Shown piece by piece: positions 17,722 through 26,784 of a DNA stretch of 64,000 nt (positions are counted from its first letter, which is position 1; each line of letters begins with the position of its first letter). Below the pieces are notes generated by a model. It saw nothing but the letters and a program-made list of their open reading frames with translations. It was not told where the DNA came from and did no database searches. This stretch comes from Myxococcales bacterium (GTDB lineage: Bacteria; Lernaellota; Lernaellaia; Lernaellales; Lernaellaceae): positions 1-64,000 of the forward strand of contig JAAYVF010000006.1 of assembly GCA_012517325.1 (NCBI GenBank), in the 5' to 3' direction. The position numbers and the translations under genes were made by a program.

Positions 17722-19500
17722 CTAGAATCTAATCATTTTCAAGGTTTTTCGCAAGGCGAAGATTCGGCGCTCCAAATCGTCGATGCGCGCTTGATTCCCG
17801 GTCGTCCGCGCCTGTTCCAGTTCCTGGCTCAACGCGTCGATTTCCTCCTGCAGCTTGCGCCGCTCCCGGTCTTGCAAGGCATCCCGGATCATCTGGGACG
17901 CCACCTTGGCCTCGCAGGGCGGCGCGGTCATCAGCAGGTCGCCCGCCAGGTTGCGAAGTTCGTCGGGATCCTCGGCCCGCATCAACGTCTCCGATCCGAG
18001 GGCCGATTGGTCCGCCGGCGCCTCCAGCAAGCGTTCGCCCAACGTCCGCAGAAAACCGTCGGGCAGGGCCAGAAGCAGGTTCTCCGGGTCGAAACCGCCT
18101 CTAACCCCTGGAAAATGCAAAAGCGTTGCCAAAATGGTCCATTCCGAGCTGGGCAATTGCCGCGCCACGGTTTTTACCGGCGAAACCGCCGGAGCATGTC
18201 GCCCGCGGCGGGCGCGGTCGATCTGCTGGCGAATCGTTTCCTCGGGGAGCCGGGCGCGCGCGGAAAGCGTTTTTGCCAGTAATCCTCGCTGGATAGGATT
18301 GGTAATGCGCGCCGCCAGGGCGCACGCTGCGTTCATCGCCCGCACCAGGCCGTCCTCGCCGGGGCCGGATTGCCGAAAATACCCGTCGATGACGAAATCG
18401 AGCAGCGGCGGGGCTTTTTCGATCCGGTCTTTCATCGCATCCGCGCCGTTTTTTTTCAAAAAACTGTCGGGATCCTCGCTCGGCGGCAAAACCACCGCGC
18501 GCGGCTGAAATTCCCGCGGCAGGTAAATGTCGATCAGCCGGGCCATCGCTTTCTGTCCCGCGGCATCGCCGTCAAAGACAAAGACAACGTTTTTCGTATA
18601 GCGTTCCAGCAAGGCGGCATGATTTTCGGTGAAGGCGGTGCCCAGGGCGGCCACGGCGTTGGTGAAGCCGAACTGGTGCAGCGAAACGACGTCAAAATTA
18701 CCCTCGCAAATCAGCACCTGGTCGCGCTGGGAAATCGCCTTGGTCGCCAGATGAATGCCGAAAAAAGTCCGGCTTTTCGAAAAAATATCGCTCTCCGGCG
18801 AGTTGATGTACTTCGGCCCGTCGCCGGCCAGCAGGCGCGCCGAAAAGGCCACGACCTTGCCCGCCGGGTTGCGCACCGGAAAAACCAAGCGGTTGCGGTA
18901 GCGATCGTAGTATCCCTCGCCTTGTTCGCGCTGCGCGATGACCCCGACGGCGAGCGCGTCCTGCAGCGACAGCGCCCGTTTTTGCAGATGTTGCACCAGG
19001 CGTTCCCAGCCGTCGGGCGCGTAACCGATTTCAAAGGTTTCCATCATCGAGCGCGGACAGTCGCGTTGCCGCAGATATTCGCGCGCCGCCTTGCCGATTT
19101 CCGGATGGGCCAGCATCTCGCGATAAAAGGCGAGAGCGGCGTCGTTGATGGCGAACAGGCGTTCGCGATAGCCGCGCGGCCGCGACGGGCCGCCGGCGGC
19201 GGGGATTTCGATATTCAGCCGTTCTGCCAGGAAGCGCACCGCTTCGGGAAAAGCGAGGCGCTGGGTTTCCATCAGGAAGCGGAAGACATCGCCGCCGATG
19301 CCGCAGCCGAAACATTTGAAGGCGCCGCGGTCCGGGTTGACGTAAAAACTGGGCTGCATGTCCTTGTGAAACGGGCACAAACCGACCAGGCGCGTGCCGA
19401 CGCGCTTCAAGGTCACCGTTTCGCCGATGATCTGGGCGATGTCCGCGCGGGCGCGAACCTCGGCGATCACGGCATCGGGTATGAAATCGCTTTTCGGCAT
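17722..19500 (-). CDS. dnaG: DNA primase
   Basis: This is a 592-residue protein. The N-terminal CHC2 zinc finger is CPFHKDMQPSFYVN with FKCFGCGIGGD. The RNA polymerase core includes the TOPRIM glutamate motif VLICEGNFDVVSLHQFG and the acidic pair VVFVFDGDAAGQKA. The C-terminal region is helical and would contact DnaB. It makes RNA primers at the replication fork. I chose MPKSDFIPDAVIAEVRARAD (19500) because conserved primase sequence starts there; an open extension of 19 codons upstream has no family resemblance. Confidence 0.95.
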   Translation of the reverse strand: MPKSDFIPDAVIAEVRARADIAQIIGETVTLKRVGTRLVGLCPFHKDMQPSFYVNPDRGAFKCFGCGIGGDVFRFLMETQRLAFPEAVRFLAERLNIEIPAAGGPSRPRGYRERLFAINDAALAFYREMLAHPEIGKAAREYLRQRDCPRSMMETFEIGYAPDGWERLVQHLQKRALSLQDALAVGVIAQREQGEGYYDRYRNRLVFPVRNPAGKVVAFSARLLAGDGPKYINSPESDIFSKSRTFFGIHLATKAISQRDQVLICEGNFDVVSLHQFGFTNAVAALGTAFTENHAALLERYTKNVVFVFDGDAAGQKAMARLIDIYLPREFQPRAVVLPPSEDPDSFLKKNGADAMKDRIEKAPPLLDFVIDGYFRQSGPGEDGLVRAMNAACALAARITNPIQRGLLAKTLSARARLPEETIRQQIDRARRGRHAPAVSPVKTVARQLPSSEWTILATLLHFPGVRGGFDPENLLLALPDGFLRTLGERLLEAPADQSALGSETLMRAEDPDELRNLAGDLLMTAPPCEAKVASQMIRDALQDRERRKLQEEIDALSQELEQARTTGNQARIDDLERRIFALRKTLKMIRF

Positions 19501-19517
19501 CGGTTCCAGGTCTGCGG

Positions 19518-19994
19518 TCAGGATGCGTTGAACAAGCCCAAAACGGCGTTGGCCCAACCCATCAGGTAAGGCGCCAGCGCCGAATTTTGGATCGGTCCCG
19601 TCAGGGAGACGAACAGCTTCTTTTCCATCAGCACGGCCATGAAAATGCCGCAGATGAAAGCGCCCTTCAGACCGCCGAAGACGGCGCCGAAGGTGCGGTT
19701 CAGGCTCGAGAGCTTCAGCTTTTTCGTGGCCTTGGTCAGCACCTGGCCGGCCAGGCCGAAGGCAAAGGTGATCAGGATGAACAACAGCACGAACACGATG
19801 ACGCTGGAGAGTGGCGGGTTGAAGTTCAGCAGGCCGGCCAGCATCTGGCCGAGCGGGCGATAGGCGGCGGCGGTGACGAACAGGGCGACGAAAAAGCCGA
19901 CGAACGTCAGGGCTTCGTTGAAGAAGCCTTTCCAGAAGCCTTTACCGGCGAAGATCAGCACGATGACAATAATGAGCAGATCGATGTACGGCAC
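19518..19994 (-). CDS. CvpA-family membrane protein
   Basis: This is a 158-residue protein with four hydrophobic segments. It has the family opening YIDLLIIVIVLIFAGKGFWK-GFFNEA and the middle signature LNRTFGAVFGGLKGAFICGI. CvpA homologues are named for colicin V production and are implicated in envelope homeostasis. Its position inside the rpsU-dnaG-rpoD operon recurs in delta-type genomes. Confidence 0.8.
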   Translation of the reverse strand: MPYIDLLIIVIVLIFAGKGFWKGFFNEALTFVGFFVALFVTAAAYRPLGQMLAGLLNFNPPLSSVIVFVLLFILITFAFGLAGQVLTKATKKLKLSSLNRTFGAVFGGLKGAFICGIFMAVLMEKKLFVSLTGPIQNSALAPYLMGWANAVLGLFNAS

Positions 19995-20028
19995 GATTTC
20001 ACTTTGGAAAAGAAAAGCGCGCCAGGCG

Positions 20029-20475
20029 CTAATCGGTTAACGCCTGGCGCACTTTTTGATTGACGATCTTGTTGTCGGCCCGGCCGGCGATCTTGGGTAC
20101 CAGGGCTTTCATCACCTTGCCCAGATCGCCCGCGCCATGGGCGCCGACTTCGGCAATCGTTTCCCCGATCAGGCGATCCAATTCGGCCTCATCGAGCACG
20201 GGAGGCAGATACGCGGTCAGGATTTCGTTTTCGGCGAGTTCCGCGGCGGCCTTGTCGTCGCGCCCGCCCGACCGGAACACCTCGGCCGCTTCCTGCCGCT
20301 TTTTGATCATCGAACGAATGATCGCCAGCACCTGTTCATCGCTGAGCGGATCAGGGCTGTCGATCTCCTTGTTCTTGATCTCGGCCCGCAACAGGCGGAG
20401 CACCCCGACGCGAAACTTCTGTCCCGCTTTCAGGGCTCCCACGTAATCGAGTTGGATGGTCTCGACGAGGTTCAT
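20029..20475 (-). CDS. GatB/YqeY domain-containing protein
   Basis: This is a 148-residue protein, the normal YqeY length. It has the conserved [16 protein letters not shown] opening (usually L...D...A-(M/L)-K), the middle [20 protein letters not shown] and the end [20 protein letters not shown] with [13 protein letters not shown]. It resembles the tail domain of the GatB amidotransferase subunit. YqeY is commonly paired with rpsU; its exact role is uncertain. Its ATG overlaps the rpsU stop by four bases. Confidence 0.92.
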   Translation of the reverse strand: MNLVETIQLDYVGALKAGQKFRVGVLRLLRAEIKNKEIDSPDPLSDEQVLAIIRSMIKKRQEAAEVFRSGGRDDKAAAELAENEILTAYLPPVLDEAELDRLIGETIAEVGAHGAGDLGKVMKALVPKIAGRADNKIVNQKVRQALTD

Positions 20476-20696
20476 CGAGCGCCGAATCCTCCCTTTTCCG
20501 CTTTTTCCTGCTTGCGGATCTTCTTCATCATGCGCTTGCGAGCGGCCGCGGCTTTCTTCTTCCGCTTGACGCTGGGTTTTTCATAATGCTCGCGCTTGCG
20601 GACCTCCGACAGGACGCCCGCTTTCTCGCACTGCTTCTTGAACCGCTTCAACGCGGTTTCGTAAGATTCGCCTTCACGTACGCGAACACCCGGCAT
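20472..20696 (-). CDS. rpsU: Small ribosomal subunit protein bS21
   Basis: This is a 74-residue basic protein with the bS21 pattern [40 protein letters not shown] (KPSVKRKKK follows) and a Lys/Arg-rich tail slightly longer than in E. coli. It is the first gene of the macromolecular-synthesis operon and is translationally coupled to yqeY. Confidence 0.95.
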   Translation of the reverse strand: MPGVRVREGESYETALKRFKKQCEKAGVLSEVRKREHYEKPSVKRKKKAAAARKRMMKKIRKQEKAEKGGFGAR

Positions 20697-20822
20697 AAGC
20701 TCTTCGACCTCCCTTCGCGCCTTGATTTCACGTCCCCGACCGAGAGAAACAGCATTGCCCGAATGAAACTATGGGACGCGAGAGCAAATGGAAATGCATT
20801 TGTGCCTCTCGGAGCGGGGGAA

Positions 20823-20850
20823 ATCATATAGAAACGAAAAGGAATGTCAA
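20823..20850 (-). promoter_or_regulatory. Promoter of the rpsU-dnaG-rpoD operon
   Basis: On the minus strand a perfect TTGACA (20850-20845) is followed after 16 bases by TATGAT (20828-20823). This leaves a leader of roughly 120 bases before rpsU, long enough for autoregulation by ribosomal protein. Confidence 0.6.
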
Positions 20851-20901
20851 GCTGGCGAAAACCCTGGCGCTCCCGGGTTGAAGATTAATAAACGTATTTT
20901 G

Positions 20902-21798
20902 CTACTCGGTCTCGGCGGGCGCGGCGGCTTGGGCAGACGTCGGGCGTCGCATGGCGAGCAGCGCGGTACCGGCGATCACCAGGACGATGCCGACGCCGTG
21001 GCCGAAGCGGATCGTTTCGCCGAAGATCGTCACCGCCGCGACGATCGGCAGCACGTTGCTGAGGATCGTCACCACGGGCGAAACGACGCTGGCGCGGCCG
21101 TTGGCGAAGGCGGTCTGGAAAAACACGCTGGCCAGCAGGTTGCCGGCGATCACGATGTAAATCGGGTAATCGGTCAGACCGGCGACCCAGGCCTCGGAGC
21201 GCAGGAGCGAGAAATCGCCGCCGATTTCGGCGACCACGCGCTGGGTCATCAGTTTGGTCATCAGGTTGCAGAGGCCGAAAATCAAGCCAGCCGAGACCGA
21301 CAGCGTGATTTCGGCGGTAAAGCCGAGCCGCCGCGCCAACAGCGCCGTGGTGGTGAGGATCGCCGTCGCCGCCGTGAACAACAGCAGGGCGCCGTTGCCG
21401 GGAATCAGCGAAGCGCCACCGCTTTCGGCCTGCGCCACCACGATCACGCCGGCAAACACCAGGCCGATCCCCGTCCATTCCACCGGCATCACCTTTTCTT
21501 TTAAAAAGGCGACGCCGATCAGCGCCGCCACCGCGCCGGTCAGACAGGTGATCGGCAATACCCGGGCGATGCCGGCGCGGCCCAACGCGGTCATGAAGAC
21601 CATGCCGCCGCCGATCATCAACAACAGGCCGACGGTCCAGATCCAGTTGGTGATCAGGGTTTTGAGGACGGGGCCGATCTGCCGGAAGAATTCACGCACC
21701 GAAATTTTCGGGAAGGCGCCGGACATGCCGTATTTTTGCATGACCGTGCCGATGCCCCAGCAAAGGCTGGCCATGACCGCGAGCAGGATCGGATTCAT
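20902..21798 (-). CDS. DMT-superfamily (EamA-type) transporter
   Basis: This is a 298-residue protein with about ten hydrophobic helices arranged as two homologous halves. The first begins MNPILLAVMASLCWGIGTVM with W-G; the second ends GRASVVSPVVTILSNVLPIV, then ETIRFGHGVGIVLVIAGTAL, typical of EamA domains. It is an inner-membrane carrier of unknown substrate. I chose the ATG at 21798 since GGGAG lies eight bases before it; an in-frame GTG-type extension to 21819 has no ribosome site. Confidence 0.8.
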   Translation of the reverse strand: MNPILLAVMASLCWGIGTVMQKYGMSGAFPKISVREFFRQIGPVLKTLITNWIWTVGLLLMIGGGMVFMTALGRAGIARVLPITCLTGAVAALIGVAFLKEKVMPVEWTGIGLVFAGVIVVAQAESGGASLIPGNGALLLFTAATAILTTTALLARRLGFTAEITLSVSAGLIFGLCNLMTKLMTQRVVAEIGGDFSLLRSEAWVAGLTDYPIYIVIAGNLLASVFFQTAFANGRASVVSPVVTILSNVLPIVAAVTIFGETIRFGHGVGIVLVIAGTALLAMRRPTSAQAAAPAETE

Positions 21799-21890
21799 CG
21801 ATTCTCCCAGGGGTGACACTTGCGTCGTGCGACATTTGACGCCGGCGGTCGGCGCCGGGCCACGAATTTTCAGCCGCTCAATTTACTTGC

Positions 21891-22349
21891 TTATTCGTCG
21901 CGGGTGAAGACCGTCCCGTTCAGGCCCAGCGAACGGCCCGCGCAGTTGTCCTCGATCAGCGTCGTGGTCAGCGTCGTCGCCGTCACCACGTAGCTGTAGC
22001 GGCCGACCTGGTTCGAATCACAGGCCAGGTCGCCCGTCAGGTCGATAACCAGAGCCGTGCAACCGTCCAGTTCGATCTGGCCGGTGACGTCGTAAGCCGT
22101 CTGGCTCACGCCGACGGCGTGAAACGACAGGTCATCGGCGATTTCGAGCGTGATCAACGGACCGGTCCAGGAGCCGGGAATCAGGTCGGCGGAGCCGCAA
22201 TCGGTGTCGTCGTCTCCCGTGTCGTCGTCGGACTCGCCGGAATCATCGTTGTCGTCATCGTCGTCATCGTCGCCGCAGGCGCCGGCGATGCCGAAAAGCC
22301 CGAGGCAGACGGTCAGCCACAAAATCAGCCAACGGTTGCTCGACTTCAT
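21891..22349 (-). CDS. Lipoprotein with poly-Asp linker
   Basis: This is a 152-residue protein. A lipoprotein signal ends FGIAGACGDD, and a 25-residue Asp-rich linker (DDDDDDDNDDSGESDDDTGD) follows at once. A small beta-rich domain comes next, with PGSWTGPLITLEIADDLSF and four Cys, reminiscent of lipocalin-like or META-like small lipoproteins. Function unknown. The acidic linker is shared with many other exported proteins in this window. Confidence 0.7.
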   Translation of the reverse strand: MKSSNRWLILWLTVCLGLFGIAGACGDDDDDDDNDDSGESDDDTGDDDTDCGSADLIPGSWTGPLITLEIADDLSFHAVGVSQTAYDVTGQIELDGCTALVIDLTGDLACDSNQVGRYSYVVTATTLTTTLIEDNCAGRSLGLNGTVFTRDE

Positions 22350-22445
22350 GTTTTTTCTCCTCTTTAAAGCCGCAACAGAGCGACTGGCATTCTATGCTTC
22401 TTTCTCCGGGAAAAGTAGCGACTTTCGGTGTCCGGCCGGGCGCCG

Positions 22446-24116
22446 CTATTTTTTCGGGCAGGTCCAACCCTTGTATTCGGGTTGGCCATCGCGGGCGCGG
22501 CGCATGTAGGTCGAGATGTAGCCGTTTTCCACCGGGTGCGAACAATACGCGTATTTTTTAATGAATTGCGGGGCGTTTTCGAGTGAAACGACGGCGGGAA
22601 GGCCTTTTTCCTTTTTGCCGGCCGGGCACTCCTGTAAAGGTGTTTTGCTGACCTCGACGCAATTTAAAATGAAATCCGGCTGGCGCGACAGCAGGTATGG
22701 CGTGTCGTATTTTTCGTGGCCGGGCACCCCGAGGCCGGTTTTCATGCGCTTGTGCGCGATGTGCTCGTCGGTCAGTCCCAGAATGTCGATCAGCGGCCGA
22801 TCCAGAATGTAACCCATTGCGCCGATGGCGACCGCCGCGACCAGCGCATCCTTCGGCAGCACGCCGTCGAGCACCTTGGCGTCCATCTCCATGCGGCGCA
22901 CGACCCCCATCCCGACGATGATTTTAAATTCGTTGATGCCCAGCACCATCATCGATACGTTTAAAACCAGGACGTACAAAATCAGCGTGCCGGCCGACAA
23001 CCGTTCGGTCGCGAACCGCCGCAGATGCCGGCCCAGAAATTTGATCCTGCCGATAAATTCGCCGTCAAATCGCGCCAGCAAACTCCAGGTCAGCAGGACG
23101 GTCAGCGGCCAGATCGGCACCAGGAAGCGGAAATAGGGCATGAAATCGCCGCCGGAAAAAACCGACTGGGCGCAAAACGCCGTGACGACGACCAGCGATA
23201 TTTTTTCCCAGCGCAACAGGGGCAGGGCGCGATCCCGTACCCGGCGGAACAGGAGGATCGCCGCCAGCGGAAACACTCCCCAGAGGAGATTCGGCACGAC
23301 GTAAAGCAGGCCGCGCCAGAGGATCGCCATGCGGATGCCGTCCACCTTGGCGTAGTAGGTGTTCGGATAGAGGTACCCGTAATACGAATAGCGCCAGGCA
23401 AAATAGACGCCATATAGCACGGCGAAGAGCAGGGCAAAGACGACGACGCGCCGGATGGGCAACGGCCGCACGAAGCAAAGCCAGGAAAGCGCCAGCGCGG
23501 CGGCCAGGGTCGTGCCTTCGGGCCGGATCAGCGCCGCCAGAACGCAAACCAGCGCGGAAAGGATCGGCCGGCGGTCATGGTCCATTTCGCTTTCGGCGAG
23601 CCAGACCGCGCCGACGACGGCGGCCATGAACCAGATGGTTTCCATGCCGGAAAGCACCCAGTGGATCATCGCCGGATTGGTGGCCATCAGCAGGGGGAAA
23701 AACAGCGACCAGTTTGCATTGTAGTTCGATTGCGGCGCCCGGGTGATTTTGCGGTATCCCAGCGCGGTGATCAGCGCCAGGCACAGGTGCGCGATCACGA
23801 CCGACACGTGGTATGGATTGATGCCCAGGGCGATGAACGGGGCGAGCACGGTCATCTGCAGAAAGGTCGTGCACCCTTCCACTTTTTCGCCCGGATTGAA
23901 AATGGGCCCGAGGCCGCGGGCGATGTTGCGCGCGTAGCGGTAGGTGATGTAGGAGTCGTCGAAAATCGCCTCGCGGATGCGAACGATGAAAAACAGGATG
24001 CCGAAGCCGGCCGTCAGCAGAAAGACCCGGACCGGGGTCAGCGCCGCGACGAAGCGCGCGACTTTCGAGGGCGATGAACCGTTGGTTCCGCTGTCCGTCA
24101 ATCCAGATTTCCCCAC
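22446..24116 (-). CDS. Polytopic GT-C glycosyltransferase (AftB/ZomB-like)
   Basis: This is a 556-residue multi-spanning membrane protein. The first loop has IFDDSYITYRYARNIARGLG then NPGEKVEGCTTFL, including the acidic pair typical of GT-C enzymes that use polyprenyl-phosphate sugars. Later come LIRPEGT and YYGYLYPNTYYAK. I associate these with the mycobacterial AftB arabinosyltransferase/ZomB family. It would add a sugar to an envelope glycan on the periplasmic side. A GTG start (24116) directly follows the stop of the acyltransferase gene, so the trio 22446-26335 is coupled. Confidence 0.7.
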   Translation of the reverse strand: MGKSGLTDSGTNGSSPSKVARFVAALTPVRVFLLTAGFGILFFIVRIREAIFDDSYITYRYARNIARGLGPIFNPGEKVEGCTTFLQMTVLAPFIALGINPYHVSVVIAHLCLALITALGYRKITRAPQSNYNANWSLFFPLLMATNPAMIHWVLSGMETIWFMAAVVGAVWLAESEMDHDRRPILSALVCVLAALIRPEGTTLAAALALSWLCFVRPLPIRRVVVFALLFAVLYGVYFAWRYSYYGYLYPNTYYAKVDGIRMAILWRGLLYVVPNLLWGVFPLAAILLFRRVRDRALPLLRWEKISLVVVTAFCAQSVFSGGDFMPYFRFLVPIWPLTVLLTWSLLARFDGEFIGRIKFLGRHLRRFATERLSAGTLILYVLVLNVSMMVLGINEFKIIVGMGVVRRMEMDAKVLDGVLPKDALVAAVAIGAMGYILDRPLIDILGLTDEHIAHKRMKTGLGVPGHEKYDTPYLLSRQPDFILNCVEVSKTPLQECPAGKKEKGLPAVVSLENAPQFIKKYAYCSHPVENGYISTYMRRARDGQPEYKGWTCPKK

Positions 24117-25403
24117 TCAGGCCGGGTTGCTTTTCTTGATCGCCTCCTTCCGCCATTTGGCGCGGAATGAAGGATAGGAAAAAGCGAACGTGCAGGCCGC
24201 CAATACCGTGCCCAGGTAAGCCACGATGGCGAAGCCCGGCATCCGGGTGGCTTTGGCCAGGCCGAAAAGCGTCAGCAGAAAACCGACGATCATGGCCGTC
24301 CGCGCCCGCTGGACGAAGCGCGGATGCGCGGCGGGGCGGCGCCGCCAATTATCCAACGGCCGCAGCAACAACGCCATGGCGCCGAACGCCAGGATCGCCC
24401 GCGAGTAGGTGAAGCCCGTTTGGAAAAACTTCACCTTGGTCGCCACCGCCAAAAACGCCACGAGCGCGGAAGCGCCCATGATGAAGATCCAGTGGAAAAC
24501 GAAGACGATCAGCGACGATTCCGACCAGAAGGCGATTGTCCGGTTGCAGGCGGCTTTGTTGCGGTAATAGGCCTTGAAGAGCAGAAACCAGATCGACGAA
24601 ATGCTGGCGGCCTGGAAGATGTAACGCGGATTCGCGCGGAAACCGAAAGCCGTCCGGCCGACAGCATCGAGTGGCGGTAGAAAAGCGCCGATCACACCGA
24701 TGCCCACCATGGCGGCCGCCACGATCCACAGCCATTTCCCTTGCAGCCGGTCGACGAAGATGCCCAGGGTGAAAAAACCGACCCAAGGGATGGGGCCGAA
24801 CAAATTGAACAGCCAGGGGGCCGGGATCAGACCGTCGATCCCCTTGTCGAGCACCTGGCCGTTGGCAATCAATTGGTTGAACAGGAAATGGCTTTTCACC
24901 GACGGGTACAACTGCACCGTGCTGCCGAAGCCGATGACGCCTGCGGCGAAGATCGCCAGGGTCACCAGCCCGACCAGGTAATTCGGAATTTTGTAGTGCA
25001 ACAGCACGTAGGTCAGCAAGGTTCCCATCGCGACGCACTGGAGAATGTCCATGTTAAACCAGGTGCGGACGAGGAAATTGTACGAGAAACCCATTAAAAA
25101 AAGCCAAACCGAGGCCTTCAGGTAAAAGCGGGTCGGTTGGAAATCCGGGGTCTTGGCCGCCGAAGCGATGAAGTTGGCCACGTTGACGCCGGAAACCAGC
25201 AGAAAGACGGTAGAGCACAATTCCAGGAAGGACATCATCGCCAACTGGATCGGGTCTTGGGAAACGCCGACGCGGAAATTGTGATAGATGACCATCAACA
25301 TCAGCATGGAACCGCGGAAAAAATCGATTTCCGGCCGTTTTTTTCGCGCCACCGGCGCGGGAGCCGGCGCGGGATTGGTCGTGAGCGTTGGTTCGGTCGT
25401 CAT
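24117..25403 (-). CDS. Membrane acyltransferase (HGSNAT/acyltransferase-3-like)
   Basis: This is a 428-residue protein with about ten or eleven membrane helices. The first contains RPEIDFFRGSMLMLMVIYHN, which fits the opening R-x-x-x-(I/L)-D-x-x-R-G pattern with a following His in HGSNAT/acyltransferase-3 proteins. They move acetyl or acyl groups across the inner membrane to glycans. It sits between an esterase (four-base overlap) and a glycosyltransferase, consistent with modification of an envelope polysaccharide. Confidence 0.7.
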   Translation of the reverse strand: MTTEPTLTTNPAPAPAPVARKKRPEIDFFRGSMLMLMVIYHNFRVGVSQDPIQLAMMSFLELCSTVFLLVSGVNVANFIASAAKTPDFQPTRFYLKASVWLFLMGFSYNFLVRTWFNMDILQCVAMGTLLTYVLLHYKIPNYLVGLVTLAIFAAGVIGFGSTVQLYPSVKSHFLFNQLIANGQVLDKGIDGLIPAPWLFNLFGPIPWVGFFTLGIFVDRLQGKWLWIVAAAMVGIGVIGAFLPPLDAVGRTAFGFRANPRYIFQAASISSIWFLLFKAYYRNKAACNRTIAFWSESSLIVFVFHWIFIMGASALVAFLAVATKVKFFQTGFTYSRAILAFGAMALLLRPLDNWRRRPAAHPRFVQRARTAMIVGFLLTLFGLAKATRMPGFAIVAYLGTVLAACTFAFSYPSFRAKWRKEAIKKSNPA

Positions 25404-26335
25404 TTGATGAATTGCCTGATGGCTTCTCCGGCGGCATCCCCCGGATCGGGAATGCTGCTGAAGATCGTTTGGTGATTGCGGTGCGGAATCAGTGCGACGG
25501 TGGCCGAGCCGCCGGCGGCAATAATCGCCCGCGCCATATCCGCGGTTTGCGACTCCTTGATCAGGTCGTCGCTCTTTCCGTTGAGAAACAAAAAGGACGG
25601 CATGCCCGCGTGAACGTAAACGAGCGGCGACATCCGGCGGAGAAAATCCTCGTCCGCGCCGTAAAGGATCCGCGTTGCCGGCCGGCCGATCAACGAGGTC
25701 GCCTTGCTGATGTCGCGCACGTCGTACAGTCCCGCGAGAGCGATCACTCCGGCGGGCACTTCCGGCGGCACTCCCAGCTCATCCAGATATTGGCGGTCGC
25801 TCGCGAGCAGGGCGCTGATGTGCGCTCCGGCGCTGTGACCCAACAGATATATGCGCTGCGGATCGCCGCCATACTCGGCGATGTGCTGGGACAGCCAGGC
25901 GACGCCGGCCGCCACATCTCGGATTTGATCGACCAGCGATACTTCCGGAACCAGGCGAAAATCGAGCGGCACGCCGATGATGCCCCGCACCGCCAGCCAT
26001 TCCGCCACTTCCTGCACGCAATCGACCTTCCGGTCGCCCGAGGTCCAGCCGCCGCCGTGCAGCACGATGACCGATGGCTTGTTTTCCCCGTCGACCGGTA
26101 CGATGAGATCGAGTAGTTGCCGTTTGTCCGGTGGCGCCGCCTCGGGAAGGTAGGCGATATTGTCGTAACGTTTGAACGGATGGCGTCCTTTGAACGTCCG
26201 TCGTTTGGCGGTCGGCTTTTCACTTATTTGATAAAAAATATCGTCGCGGTGGTTGAACTTGTAGGCGATGAAACCGCCGATCGCGAGAATCATGACGCCG
26301 AGGATAACCCAGCGAATTGATTTCCATTTCAGCAT
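25400..26335 (-). CDS. Alpha/beta hydrolase (esterase), membrane-anchored
   Basis: This is a 311-residue protein. An N-terminal helix (VILGVMILAIGGFIAYKF) anchors it. The hydrolase domain shows the oxyanion motif VIVLHGGGWTSGDR, the nucleophile elbow LLGHSAGAH, an Asp in FLNGKSDDLIK and a His in IPHRNHQT, i.e. a full Ser-Asp-His triad of the BD-FAE/carboxylesterase type. It probably removes ester groups from a periplasmic glycan or lipid. First gene of the coupled trio; its last four bases overlap the acyltransferase start. Confidence 0.82.
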   Translation of the reverse strand: MLKWKSIRWVILGVMILAIGGFIAYKFNHRDDIFYQISEKPTAKRRTFKGRHPFKRYDNIAYLPEAAPPDKRQLLDLIVPVDGENKPSVIVLHGGGWTSGDRKVDCVQEVAEWLAVRGIIGVPLDFRLVPEVSLVDQIRDVAAGVAWLSQHIAEYGGDPQRIYLLGHSAGAHISALLASDRQYLDELGVPPEVPAGVIALAGLYDVRDISKATSLIGRPATRILYGADEDFLRRMSPLVYVHAGMPSFLFLNGKSDDLIKESQTADMARAIIAAGGSATVALIPHRNHQTIFSSIPDPGDAAGEAIRQFIK

Positions 26336-26784
26336 GGACGATATCCCAGGCGAATGAAAAAATAACCGCCAGTAAAAACAGGGCCGGTGACGTGAAAATT
26401 AGGCAAAATCATGTAATAATAGGCGTTTTTGCTATGTTCTTTCAGTGTCAGCCTCGTTCATGGCAATCCAACTTTCGGCGATTTTTACTGCTTTGGCTGG
26501 TGTTGTCAATAGAGAATCCGTGCGGACAGCCGGCGGAAAATTCGGATTTACTTGGATTTACTTTGAAAACCATGAGTCGTCGAGAAGGGGTGAATCAATC
26601 GGCCGATAAATCGGCTCGCCGGGAAATCCAACTTGACAGCTATATACTTATATTATAGCTATGAAGGTGTACATGGGCTGAATGCAACTTTCTCGAAAAA
26701 CGACATTTTAAGCTTTGACGGTCTCGCGGCGACCGTGACCAGACGAACGATTTTCCCGTGCGATGAACTCTCCGGAGGGCGGCA
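26336..26784. other. Intergenic region with promoter/operator of the catabolic cluster
   Basis: A 449-base divergent gap. Apart from the promoter and inverted repeat at 26633-26660 I find nothing convincing. Short open frames here (for example 26317-26658) lack ribosome sites and familiar composition. Confidence 0.5.
26633..26660 (+). promoter_or_regulatory. Promoter overlapped by a dyad, candidate PadR operator
   Basis: A perfect TTGACA (26633-26638) runs into an inverted repeat: AGCTATA at 26638-26644 and TATAGCT at 26654-26660, nine bases apart. TATAGC at 26654 could serve as a -10 box (15-base spacing). Binding of a dimer here would block RNA polymerase. The PadR-family gene at 27245 is the obvious candidate. 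Confidence 0.5.

Noticed and set aside
26317-26658. 113-codon plus-strand open frame before the SCP2-like gene
   Set aside because: No ribosome site, runs through the promoter/operator, and composition is unlike its neighbours.
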